Source of the DNA: Apiosordaria backusii | Lineage: Eukaryota > Ascomycota > Sordariomycetes > Sordariales > Lasiosphaeriaceae | Reading direction: 5' to 3' | DNA length: 64,000 nucleotides | Assembly (NCBI GenBank): GCA_030549205.1 | Contig: JAUKTV010000011.1 | Location: forward strand, 682,001 to 746,000 | Shown: piece by piece, positions 33,448-42,904 of the stretch | How positions within the stretch are numbered: the stretch's first letter is position 1 | Layout of the letters: every line of letters starts with the position of its first letter | The notes under the pieces: generated by a model | The model's input: the letters and a program-made list of their open reading frames with translations, nothing else | What the model was told of the DNA's origin: nothing | Databases searched by the model: none | Position numbers and translations under genes: made by a program

Positions 33448-33831
33448 TCACTCATCAGCCCAAGTGATCCTGCCATCTGAGTGTTCGTGGAAGTAGCGCC
33501 CGCTTTCAGCCTCCTGCTCCCAATAGTCCTTTCCTTTGCTCTTTGGTTTGGATGACCTATGGGAGGATCCCTCCGACAATGAGGCCTTTCGTTTCTGAGC
33601 AATGCCACCGCTACCGCAGTCACTCACAGGTGGGAGCGACTTCGAGGACGAAGACCGGGAGCTTGAGGTCTTATCATGTTTGGACAGGCGTTCCAGCTTG
33701 GACGAAGTCGGAGGCGTAGGTTCGCAGGGTTGCTGGACTATCTCGTAGCCAGCTTCGTCTTCGTCTTCTCCGTATATGTTCGTCGTACCAGGCGGCTCCC
33801 CGCCCGGCACAGGCAGAGGAGCTTCATGCAG
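33448..33831 (-). pseudogene. Coding-like fragment without start codon
   Basis: A minus-strand frame reads KLHEAPLPVPGGEPPGTTN, then IYGEDEDEAGYEIVQQPCEP, a Ser/Lys-rich linker, and a distinctive end YWEQEAESGRYFHEHSDGR-ITWADE before the stop. It has no ATG, and an in-frame TAA lies shortly upstream. A CAG acceptor 20 bases upstream could join it to a lost or unrecognised 5' exon. The biased, acidic and Ser-rich composition argues for a true coding relic or a 3' exon, but no upstream exon could be established. Confidence 0.3.
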
Positions 33832-34290
33832 CTTGTCTGGGCTACGGCGAATTTACCTTATCTGTAGACATCCTGCGACACGTGAAGGCTGCTTGCCTGT
33901 AGAGCCTCACCGTGCGCAGTGTCTTGTCCCACGGGATGCAGCACGCGGCTCCCGGTTCTTTTTACCGCCAGAACCTATACAATACGCAATTGACTGCCTA
34001 AAGAAGGGTATTCACGTCTCGCGGGGTAGCATTCCATGTTACTTCCTGTTGAAGCCTTTCTGCAACTGGTCGCCTCACGATGACGTTCTTCATGGCCTTG
34101 TGTGACTCACATGTTACGTACCGCGAGCTACTACACACCAACACCACATGCGGCTCTTCAGAAAGGCCCGAAGCGCTTAGTTGTGCGAACTGCGAGTGAA
34201 TCTCATCACCGTAGCTCGCCGGCCCCGAAATGGCCAGGGATCTTTCCTCCCTCGTTCCATTGGCTGAGACACTGGCATCACCAACAATAA

Positions 34291-34354
34291 GATGCATCAC
34301 CATCACCAACAACATGATGCATCACCATTACCAACAGCATGATGCATCACCAAC
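34291..34354 (+). repeat. 25-bp tandem repeat (GATGCATCACCA...)
   Basis: Units begin GATGCATCACCA at 34291, 34316 and 34341; the first two are full 25-bp copies with two differences, and the third is partial. The sequence contains the ATGCAT palindrome in each unit. Confidence 0.9.
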
Positions 34355-34455
34355 TTGGCGAAACTGAGTGGCCAAACCGCACCGCATTGGGAAGGAGGCT
34401 AGCCTGTTGCTCATGAATATTGCTCTAGCATTGAGGTCTGCCTTCCACTGGCTAC

Positions 34456-34477
34456 CGTGCAATGGTACCATTGCACG
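34456..34477. repeat. 22-bp perfect palindrome
   Basis: The 22 bases from 34456 to 34477 equal their own reverse complement. Each arm is CGTGCAATGGT and the centre is GGTACC, with no spacer. It could be a dimeric protein-binding site or a fold-back structure. About 80 bp downstream (34560-34573) lies a second palindrome, GCTACCTAGGTAGC. Confidence 0.85.
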
Positions 34478-34649
34478 AAACGACGAGTGTTGTGGCAGAT
34501 AGATGCCCTCTTGGCGCCGAAGGCAACTCTCGCCGGGTATGTTATCCCTATAGTTATTAAGCTACCTAGGTAGCCTTTTGCTTACCACGTGCCTTTAGAT
34601 TTCGATCTCAGCTATTTCTGTCCTCTTCACATTCTATCCAGACTTCATA

Positions 34650-35648
34650 TTATTCTCTATACGGCTGCTCCTGCCCTCGGACAAAAGGGATTCGATAGGT
34701 CATAAATTTCGGGAGTGCCTTCAAGGTAACCTGTCCAACGCCGACCTTCCCATCCTCAAAGAAAAAGCAACTTAGCAAGGTCGCAAGTATGACAACATCC
34801 TGGACCAGGTCAATGCGTTTTTCCAGCATCGTTCGAATGTGTTCCGGCATTCCGTCGAACAGCTCCGTCCAGAAGCCCCTTTCCGCAACCTCGAATTCAT
34901 CCGGCATCCAGAACTCGCCTCCGGTGTATTCGCCGGCAATGGTGTGGATGCGGCCGAAGCCGGCCCCGAAAGGCAGCGGGGTGGATAGTTCCCAGTCGAT
35001 CAAGGCGGTGACCTCGCATTTCTCGTCGATAAGCACGTTCACGTCGTTAAGATCGTAATGGGCAACCCACAGCGGGAGCTGGGAAAACTCATCAAGCCTC
35101 TTGGCGAAGCTCTCAACAGTCGCTTTGTAGGGAAGGATATCTTCCAACGGCGACGCCAAGATGGCGTCCAGGTGCGGTCGAAGCTTAGTTTCGACAGCTT
35201 CACAGCTGTTATCGGCGAGAAAGCCCTTCGAAAAGACGCGGCCTAATGACTTGTTGACGGCAATACGCCCTTCGGCTCCCTTCCCGGCAACTCCACGCAG
35301 CCACATCTTGCCGGGCATGAGGGTTAGGGAGTAAGCCCAGGCCCGCGCGCTCTCTAACTCTTCATTGCCGAGAGCTTCAGCATCCGGGACAAATGAGCCT
35401 AGCGCCGCCTTGGCGATCTTGAACGCGTTGATGTCAAGCGGTTCGGTACGAAATTGCACAACCACCTCACGGCCGTCAGCGAGGGTAACGAACAGGGTCC
35501 TGCTGAACATTCCCTGCATAGGAGGCTTGTCGATGCGCTTCGCAGCACTTTTCAGATGCTCGGCGACCAGCTTCTTTGCCCATTTGACCTGCTTCGCGGG
35601 GGTGTCGAGCAACTTGGGTAAATCGGTGTCGGCGGTAACCATCGGCAT
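34650..35648 (-). CDS. APH-fold phosphotransferase (aminoglycoside kinase-like)
   Basis: A single exon of 332 aa. It has the aminoglycoside-phosphotransferase/choline-kinase fold signature: the catalytic loop WVAHYDLNDVNVLID (Asp199, Asn204) and, 14 residues on, the metal-binding ALIDWELSTPLPFG (Asp218). N-terminal strands include TLFVTLADGREVVVQFRTEP, with no standard glycine-rich loop, as in many fungal members. Such genes form large, often unstable families in filamentous fungi. Substrates are mostly unknown, and antibiotic resistance should not be inferred. It is flanked by repeats and orphan sequence, so the locus looks accessory. The intronless structure and C/G-ending codons are compatible with an active gene. 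The start MPMVTADTDLP is the first ATG; the next in-frame Met is two codons on. Confidence 0.82.
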   Translation of the reverse strand: MPMVTADTDLPKLLDTPAKQVKWAKKLVAEHLKSAAKRIDKPPMQGMFSRTLFVTLADGREVVVQFRTEPLDINAFKIAKAALGSFVPDAEALGNEELESARAWAYSLTLMPGKMWLRGVAGKGAEGRIAVNKSLGRVFSKGFLADNSCEAVETKLRPHLDAILASPLEDILPYKATVESFAKRLDEFSQLPLWVAHYDLNDVNVLIDEKCEVTALIDWELSTPLPFGAGFGRIHTIAGEYTGGEFWMPDEFEVAERGFWTELFDGMPEHIRTMLEKRIDLVQDVVILATLLSCFFFEDGKVGVGQVTLKALPKFMTYRIPFVRGQEQPYRE

Positions 35649-35980
35649 TGTGGAAAGGATCCTGAGAGGATGTAGGCGAAGGAAAATGGAGGCGGAGACT
35701 GTTGAGCAGGCGTGCGTGCAGCCACGGGTTTACATGTTATATAGAAGTCAGAAGGCGGAAAAGTCTGGCGGGACGCGGGTGCGGGTCGAACGGTCACGTA
35801 CATGATGCTCGCCAATATATTTTGGGTTTCCACAAAGCACAGTGTGAGTTTTCATACAAGCGCACCGTATTATGGGGTCTTGATTGCAGGGACCGGTTCC
35901 GATTGGCCGCTGAAGATGTTGTCTCATAGAGGCCGACAGCGTAATTTCCAACAACCCTGCTCAAAAATGTGTACTCTACA

Positions 35981-36091
35981 CCTCCTCCAGCATCATAAAT
36001 GTTAGCGCGAATACCTGCGGGCCATAGAAATCTTAATGGTCTCTACTGTACTGAACCCCTGCCGAGCTAACATTTATGATGCTGGAGGAGG
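35981..36091. repeat. 26-bp perfect inverted repeat, 59-bp spacer
   Basis: Arms 35981-36006 and 36066-36091 are exact reverse complements (arm one starts CCTCCTCCAG and ends AAATGTTAGC). The transcript would form a 26-bp stem with a 59-nt loop. No target-site duplication was identified. Confidence 0.92.
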
Positions 36092-36092
36092 G

Positions 36093-36213
36093 TGTTCTCT
36101 CTTGATACTACACTACATGTTGGTTCTCTCTTGCAACCGATGCTGCATGTTGGTTTCTCTCTTGCATACGATACTACATGTTAGTTCTCTGTTGCACACG
36201 ATACTACACTACC
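36093..36213 (+). repeat. Four-copy ~30-bp degenerate tandem repeat
   Basis: Units of 28-32 bp start at about 36093, 36121, 36151 and 36182. The consensus is TTCTCTCTTGCA, then CGATACTACATGTTGG. The array begins directly at the right arm of the adjacent inverted repeat, so the two may be one element. Confidence 0.85.
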
Positions 36214-36543
36214 TTCATATATCGTCAAATGAGAGAGCATCTCACTCAGTCCAGAGTTCTTGGTCATCGGTGAAATACTAGAGGCAGGGGAGTAGAAAAG
36301 TCACGGAAGGCGCCCTCGTGTTCACGCTCCAGGTTCCCTTTTCTTCAAAGCTCGCTGAAACCTCTCGCACAGCACCATACCCAGCTGCTATTCTGTTACC
36401 CGCCCAACCCTAGCTTCAATATACGATCAATTCCTTGCTCAAGGGTTACGTAGGGCTGTCACGTCTGCCTTCATTGAGTCCTCAAAGCCCTGTCCCATTA
36501 TCAGCACCTAAGCCGCCTGTATTGCCCCGATTCACGGTCTACC

Positions 36544-37407
36544 ATGTCTCTTCCTTTCAACCCTCTCAACAATGGACGCCTCCACGAAGGTCCCCTGCCT
36601 TCGGCTGAATACAACAAGCTTCCTCACATCGACAACATGGCGGACGCCGCGGCTAACAATCCCAAGGCACATGCTATTCTCCTCGGCATTATTGCCGCTC
36701 ATGGACTCGCCGACAAGTTCTCTATCCACCTTGTCCACAAGCACTTCGATCTCCCTGAAGGGCGAGTCATGGTCTATGAAACGGTCCAAGGAAAAAGCCA
36801 CGGGGATTTTATTCTCTGCAGCCCTCGGATTCCACAGAAGACCCCCAACATGCGTGGTCTCTATTTCAAGGCAGCCCTCGATGGGACCATGTTTGCCTAC
36901 GAGTTCACCACCGATCCAGGCATGGACTTGTCGGGCCACGGGGACTTCGTCGCTAGGTTTGCGACTGCTGTCCTCCAGCTCGGAGTCCAGGATATATTTG
37001 CGCTGACGGCTCTCTCTGTCTGCCCAACGGACAAGATCTTTACTGAGTTTGAGCTGGGTCAAGTCGGTTCGACTGTGTTGGTTGCCGACAACAGTTGGCT
37101 GCCTACTCAGGATGTCGAGACGGCTACGACTACGGACTGGCTCGCGACCGCGGATTACGTGCAATACGCTGATGGCTCAGTCCCCGGCATCATCCAACTC
37201 AAGTGCACGACAACTCGGTCCGGCAGCCACTACAATGTCACCTGTAGCACGACAAGGAACGGCAGCCACCTGGGCCACGCTCCTGATCCTTTTGCTGGCC
37301 AGCCGCCCCAGGATAATGTCCTCAACATCAACGGCGAGGTTCTCCAGGAAGGAACCGAGGGATACGCCATTGTTTCACACGCGCTGCAGATGATTGATGT
37401 TGCCTAG
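36544..37407 (+). CDS. Orphan 287-aa protein of unknown function
   Basis: An intronless frame with good codon bias. The N-terminus is polar, then a mixed alpha/beta body has IDNMADAAANNPKAHAILLG, IIAAHGLADKFSIHLVHKHF, a central ILCSPRIPQK then GLYFKAALDGTMFAYEFTTD, and GVQDIFALTALSVCPTDKIF. The C-terminal part contains a short internal duplication: CTTTRSGSHYN then CSTTRNGSHLG, about 16 residues apart. There is no signal peptide or membrane helix, so a soluble intracellular protein is likely. I do not recognise the family and give no function. It lies in the repeat-rich accessory segment beside the APH-like gene, suggesting a lineage-restricted gene. An unannotated complementary frame of 210 codons is its shadow. 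Confidence 0.75.
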   Translation: MSLPFNPLNNGRLHEGPLPSAEYNKLPHIDNMADAAANNPKAHAILLGIIAAHGLADKFSIHLVHKHFDLPEGRVMVYETVQGKSHGDFILCSPRIPQKTPNMRGLYFKAALDGTMFAYEFTTDPGMDLSGHGDFVARFATAVLQLGVQDIFALTALSVCPTDKIFTEFELGQVGSTVLVADNSWLPTQDVETATTTDWLATADYVQYADGSVPGIIQLKCTTTRSGSHYNVTCSTTRNGSHLGHAPDPFAGQPPQDNVLNINGEVLQEGTEGYAIVSHALQMIDVA

Positions 37408-38656
37408 TTTGTTCATGTGGGCAAGGCTGTCTGCAAGATAGACAATCAGAGTGCTTCGAGAGTGGGTCGCAACTTCATCAAGAGTAGTATAAACGCAGGT
37501 CATCCTTTCCATTTAGCAACGTTCTAGCTCCTGTCTCTGACCTGTGCTTATTGATTTATTCTATAATTCTATAAATTCGTTCCAATACCGCTCGTAGCCC
37601 CAATGTTGAGCACTGGTCACACAACGGGATGGGGATCTCTAATCCGTCAATTGCTCTGCTAATTATAGCTAATGAGTAGGAGTTATAGAGGATATACTGG
37701 TCTGGCCATTATTGAAAGGCAGAGTCGAGGCTTGGGGCGGAGGCATGGAAAGTATATATCGTGAACAATCGACCTCGCGAGTCGAGCAGCGGTACGGGGT
37801 TCGCCAGGGTCAAGGGACAAAGTAGGGGCCCGTGCACCGGGTTCTGATTGGCGGAGCAAGGCGCCGGCTGGAGCGAGGCCAGCCACTCAGAAACCGGAAG
37901 CCTCGGCAGCAACACACGTCTTACACGAGCTCCAATGGCTCGGGTTCAGCAAGCCCAACCTCACATCCCCTTGCATCTGCTTGCGTCAGCTTTTTCACTT
38001 TTCCACACGCCCACGTTTACACGGCCCTAATGCCCAGGCAAAAGATCCAGACCCCTACCCATTGATAGGTGAGACCTATATCTCGATCAGACCAAAGGGG
38101 CCGACATAGCCTCCCGAGACAACCAACCCTTCGACGGCACCAACGGGGGAGGTATGGGGGTACGTCACGGTGGTACCAAACAAAAGACCCAATCCTCATG
38201 TATGGTAGGGGTTAAAAAAAAGGGAAAGAATGTGAGCCCGGGATCCGATGAAGGAGACGGGGGGCCTGAACCGGAGACGGACAGGACAAACATACCCTTT
38301 CATAAAAGAACCTTCTTCCCTAACTTCCCAGTCCATCCGGCCCTCCGAGACATGCTCAAGACCAGACTACCATCCCTAGGCATAAGGCTGTAGTAGCGGT
38401 CCCCTTACCTTTGGCCCTTCAACTTCTCTTTAGACACCGTACCTCCCCCCCTTGCTCTTCATATCTACCTCCTTGAAGGCTCTCTGCTACCCCCTTCTCA
38501 TCGAGTATACTTCTTCGACAACAGGCACACGACGGCAGCTTCATCAGTTCCCTCACTGGGCTTTGCCCATTAACCCCCTCGTCCACAGCCGTCTCTACCA
38601 TCCTTAACCAAACCCCCTAACCCAACCGCGAGACAATCCCAACACCCAAACTCGAG
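37408..38656. other. Intergenic region with dispersed repeat copy
   Basis: Contains an AT-rich stretch (37550-37700), the second copy of the dispersed repeat (37814-37917) and, from about 38400, the pyrimidine-rich leader of the RTA1-like gene. No supported coding sequence. Confidence 0.5.
37814..37917 (+). repeat. Dispersed repeat, copy B (partner at 6505)
   Basis: Shares ordered blocks with 6505-6588: GGGACAAAGT, GGCCCGTGC, then after an insertion of about 20 bp GCGAGGC, CAGAAA-CCGGAAGCCTCG and GCAACACAC. Same orientation, diverged by substitutions and the insertion. Confidence 0.7.
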
Positions 38657-39843
38657 ATGGACACCTACAACGAAGACAACCACGGCCCCGCTCCCTCCCC
38701 CTTCCCAACCTGGGAGGAATACTGCGCCGAAACCACCGCCCAATTCTGCTGGGACGCCAACCCGCCCATCAAAGGCGCCTGGGAGAAAATCCCCTCCCTC
38801 GCCGCCAACGCCATCTTCGCCGCTCTCTTCAGCGCCTCCTTCATCGCCTTCATCATAACCTACTTCCGCGCCCGGAAACAAGGCACCTTCTTCACAGTCA
38901 TGATGTGCCTCGGTCTCTTTTGCGAGATAATCGGCTACGTCGGCCGGGCCATGTCCGCCAAGAACCCCTGGGATGACATGGGGTTCATGGTGCAGATTGT
39001 TTGTCTGACGATTGGCCCGGCGTTCCTGGCGGCGGGGGTGTATACGTGCCTGGCGAAGGTGGTGAGTGTCTACGGGGAGGAGTGCAGCAGGTTGCCAGCG
39101 AGTTGGTATACCCGTATCGTAAGTACCCACCACACCCTTTTTATTATTTGTCAGAAAGATGGGATGCTGATGGTGGAGGTAAAAAGTTCATCCCTTGCGA
39201 TATCGTCTCGTTGGTCCTCCAAGCAGCGGGTGGTGGTCTCGCTGCCGCCTCGGATGACATCAAGCTTCTCAACATGGGCAACAACATCATGATTGCCGGC
39301 TTGTCCTTCCAAGTCTTCATCCTCGTCGTCTTCGTCGCCGTCTCCGGCGAGTTCCTCCTCCGCGTGCGCAACCGCAAGAAGACCTACGGCCCGGACTCTG
39401 GATTCGAGCAATCTGAACCTGCCAAGTCCATCCGTGGGGGGTTCATGTTCAAGGGTATCATCGTTGCTCTTGCCGTGAGCACAATCGCCATTTTCTGGCG
39501 GTCTTGCTTCCGCGTCGCTGAGCTTTCCGAGGGTTGGAACGGACCCTTGATGGCGAGAGAGGATCTTTTCATTGGATTCGAGTCGGTCATGATTGTCATT
39601 GCCGTGGCGGTGCTTAACGTTTTCAACCCGTGTATGATCTTCGGGGTTATGATGAGCAGCAAATGGCGGAAGGAGGGCGGGTTCAGGAAGTCTGAGAGCA
39701 CTGCTAATACTTCAAGTGATGAGGAGCTCGATGTTCTCAGACAGCCGGGCCAGGGGAGGGCAACGTCTGGTTATGGGAACCAAAGGTACTATCAGGGCCA
39801 GGGGGCGTATGGGAACCAGAACCAGACCCGGTATGGTGTTTAG
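38657..39843 (+). CDS. RTA1-like seven-helix membrane protein
   Basis: Two exons (38657..39118, 39187..39843) with a 68-nt intron give 372 aa. Seven hydrophobic helices are visible, starting LAANAIFAALFSASFIAFII. Loop motifs of the RTA1/RSB1 family are present: MMCLGLFCEIIGYVGRAMS, VQIVCLTIGPAFLAAGVYTC, then DIVSLVLQAAGGGLAA and RSCFRVAELSEGWNGPLM. Yeast relatives (Rsb1, Rta1) affect sphingoid-base export and resistance to 7-aminocholesterol; in filamentous fungi most members have unknown substrates, so lipid translocation is a family-level inference. The tail after helix seven is cytosolic and Gly/Gln/Tyr-rich (GYGNQRYYQGQGAYGNQNQ). It faces the Bor1-type gene tail to tail. Confidence 0.88.
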
Positions 39844-40280
39844 CTTTCCTTGTTTTCTTTAATCTTTTTTCTTTTCTGCATCCGAAGCAAAGAACACGGC
39901 TTGCCGAGGATGAATGAGCGTTTGGTAGACAGCGTGGGGAGAGGCTAGAATTTGCATTTAGCGCCGGGTATGAGTGTAAAACAAGATGACAGCAAGGAGT
40001 TCAGGATGGGTTTTCTTTTAGTTTCTTTTGATCTTCTCGAAGCTGGCTGTTCTGTATTCAGACTCGGGCATGAAAGAAGGTGAATAGTAAGGCAAACCGG
40101 AAAAACAGTTCCCAAAGAATATCGGATCGTTGGCCATCAGGCTTTGTGGTAACCTTCAACACCAAGTGAAATAAATCGAGTGTGCTCAAGGCTTCCTTCG
40201 TTAGAACTCGGGTGCGGAGTAAAACCATCGGCTGTAGTGGGATTTCGGCGTCGGGAACCGGACGTCTTCGTCAACTGCTG
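39844..40280. other. Convergent 3' UTR region
   Basis: The 437 bp between the RTA1-like and Bor1-like stop codons; only 3' UTR-like sequence is apparent. Confidence 0.5.
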
Positions 40281-42082
40281 TCATTGACTCTTCGCCCTCT
40301 CTGATCCGCCATGTTCCAAATCCCCATTCCCGCCCATATCCTCCCGATACTCTCCTCCCACCGGCACATCATCCTCAGGCTTGCCCTCTCTGCATGCCCA
40401 CCCATCGACCAACCTCAACGTCTCCCTCCCCCAAAACTGATTCATCACACATAACCTGATCGGCACCAAGATGATAATAAGAAGCGGAAACCCCGGGGCC
40501 GCAACGGTAAGCGTCACCGTAAAGATAGCCACCGTTACTACTATCTGTGTAACAGTATAGGCATGTACCCCTCTCCAACTCACCCCCGTGGGCAGGTCAG
40601 GCAGCTCAGATGGCGGTGTAAGCAAGTGAAAGAACCTCTGTAGCATCGGGTTGACGCTGAGAGATTGGTAGCCCATGAACATAAACAATCCCGCCAAAAC
40701 CGACGTAGGCGTGAGGCCCAGAACTCGCTGGAAAGGCGGGCTGACAAAGACCAAGATCATGGCTGCTTGGGCGAAGTGAGAGTATCGCTGTTCGTAAACT
40801 CTGGGAACAAGGCCGGTGCGGCCACGGTCACCGTCAACTAGAGCCCCCTCAGATTCCGGTCCAATATCTGGATCCTCCACCCAATGCCGAAGTGACTCTG
40901 AATGCAGCGGAGCCTGCGGCAGCAGCCCGTTGGCCGGAGGGATCCCCAGTATCCCACAAAGAGCCGTAGTGGTGCCAAGAAGAGCAATATCCCAAGCGTA
41001 CCCGCCAGGCTTCTTCACTCCATACCGATCGACCGTGCAAATGATACTGCTGATCTCGTGGTCAAAGTAGAAGAGAATCGTGATGATAGCTCCTGGGATG
41101 ATGGCGATAAACACCCATTCTACAGGCAGTTCCCGGAAACGAACGAAGAACACATCTCGGTCTGGATTGGTAGGTCGAAATGATGGCTGCACAGCAAGAC
41201 GCCCGTGATCCAAGCTGGCCAGATCTCCAATGTATGGAATGCCAATGAACAGAATGATAGATATCGCAGCTGCATACTCTGACAGACCCATGCGGATGAT
41301 GCGCCCAAAAAGGGGCTTCCACTTCGTAGCAGTGGAGAGTAGTATGGCGACAAGACAAGTACCAATCGCGCCAATCATGGCGTAGAGGAAGGAGTCCAAC
41401 GGCATTTGCTCATGTGTTCGTTTTAGTTCCATGGCGGCCTTGTGAAAGTAGATGATGCTGTTGAGGAGGGAGAATATGTCGGCGCTGAAGTCTGTCACGT
41501 ACTGCATGGTCCAGTCGTGGGCGTTGAAGATGGCCAGAAAGTAATGCATCCAAGCCGAATGGATGAGGGACCATGCCATGACAGGGAGAAAGGGCACCTG
41601 ATTTAGTCAGTCTGAAGCGTCTCGTATCAACAGGGCCATAGGTACCTTGAAGCTATCATTGCACAGTTCATACAAATTCTCTGCAAGAACGGAGAAAGGA
41701 CCAGTGACACCGAGTATAGTCAAGGGCTGAGCAGAGAAGCTGGCATATTTCATTAGCTTGTGAGTTTGACGGTTCGACGGCTGGAGACTTACAGAGCAAA
41801 AATAACGCCACAGAGACCAGTGCTAAAGACAACCTCGATGGTTCCCCATGATCTCCCGGTGAGAACATAAAGGTCACTGGCAAAGGTGATCCCTGGAAGG
41901 ATGTTGGTGAAGAACACATAAACCGCACTAGCTACCACAAGCTGGTTGAAGACTGTCCAATCTGAGACCCAACGGTGTCGAAGGTTGTGAGCATCTTGTT
42001 TGAGGAGTCTGAACGGCTCAAGTTTTGCTCCTTTTCGGAAGTGAGCAAGGGTCCTCGCAGACCACGAAGGCTGGCTGTCCAT
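40281..42082 (-). CDS. Bor1-type anion exchanger (borate/bicarbonate transporter family)
   Basis: Three exons, complement(40281..41597, 41646..41739, 41793..42082), give 566 aa with introns of 48 and 53 nt. It shows the SLC4/HCO3-transporter signature: SDWTVFNQLVVASAVYVFFT, NILPGITFASDLYVLTG, VFSTGLCGVIFALFSAQPL, TILGVTGPFSVLAENLYELC, then ALLGTTTALCGILGIPPANG and LLPQAPLHSESL. The protein has about 12-14 membrane segments, and the length fits fungal Bor1 homologues. Yeast Bor1 exports borate across the plasma membrane and also influences vacuolar sorting. The start at 42082 (MDSQPSW) precedes the conserved cytosolic leader (AKLEPFRLLKQDAHNLRHRW). The C-terminus is charged and glycine-rich. 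Confidence 0.9.
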
Positions 42083-42904
42083 CTGAATGAACACATATGT
42101 GTGTTATTGGTCAATGGATCTCATGGTGTGAGTATTGGAGACATCGAAAGGAAGATCAAGACATCCTCGGCAGGTTGTTATAGACATCAAGCTGACAAGC
42201 CAAGCCGAGGCTGACGTGGAGGGTGATGTATATCGGGGGTCTTCCCCTAGGCGGTCAGGATGGAGATCCAATCGAGTGAGGGGTAGCGCTTCGTTGATCA
42301 AGACTGGGTATGGCTGTCATTTTCTATGGAGTGACGCGAAGTATCGAAGTCGATACCAAGGCTTGATATCTCGGTGGACAAAGCCCAACCTGCCTGTCGA
42401 ATTGAAGGTCGAACCCACGTGCATACAGGAAGGTCTTGGGAAGAGACAGCCAAGACCTTGGTACAAGACCAGGGAAGGGCATGACATCATTGTAGGGCAC
42501 ACACCACAGAGTTCAACACCATGAAAAAGCATCACGACTTCTCACACGGTGAAGGTAAAGGCTTCGTAGTGAAAATACATCACATGGAGAGCAACATGGA
42601 CAGACATCACAGATATCAAAAAGAACCAAACACATTCACAAGCAGTAGAAAAGATCATAACGTTCGTGATCACCTCTAAGGGACTCTATTTTGTACTAAC
42701 GCACATATGAGAAAGTTTTGTCGCAGAAACCCATGACCTTTTCCTCCTCACATTTGTGCCCCATACCAAATAACCGAATGCTCAAATCGAGCAAAGAGAT
42801 CCGTGGCGCCAACACATATCGCGTGACGCTTTCCTTTCGGTGGCCAATGACCTGGGTCCCTGGAAGCGACTTTTTGTTTTTGCTGTTTAGGTGGAAGAAA
42901 TGAT
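42083..42904. other. Intergenic region, tef1 3' flank and Bor1 promoter
   Basis: Tandem arrangement on the minus strand: the downstream flank of tef1 and the upstream flank of the Bor1-type gene share this 0.8 kb. No coding or RNA gene was recognised. Confidence 0.5.

Larger units (their letters stand above)
29590..34649. other. Five-kilobase gene-poor region with decayed frames
   Basis: No intact gene is supported. The left part (29.9-30.9 kb) repeatedly contains GAGATC/AGATCT-type words and a (GTAT)n tract near 30868-30879. The right part (32.3-34.4 kb) holds two decayed coding fragments, a 25-bp tandem repeat and a perfect palindrome, all listed separately. The character suggests an accessory or degenerated locus between two conserved blocks. 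Confidence 0.5.
35649..36543. other. Repeat-bearing intergenic region
   Basis: Lies between the divergent APH-like and orphan genes. It holds the 26-bp inverted repeat (35981-36091) and a short 30-bp tandem array (36093-36213). The last 250 bases before 36544 probably form the promoter and leader of the orphan gene. Confidence 0.5.

Noticed and set aside
34650..35648. Calling the APH-fold protein an antibiotic-resistance enzyme
   Set aside because: Fungal genomes carry many APH-fold proteins with unknown substrates; nothing in the sequence indicates aminoglycosides.
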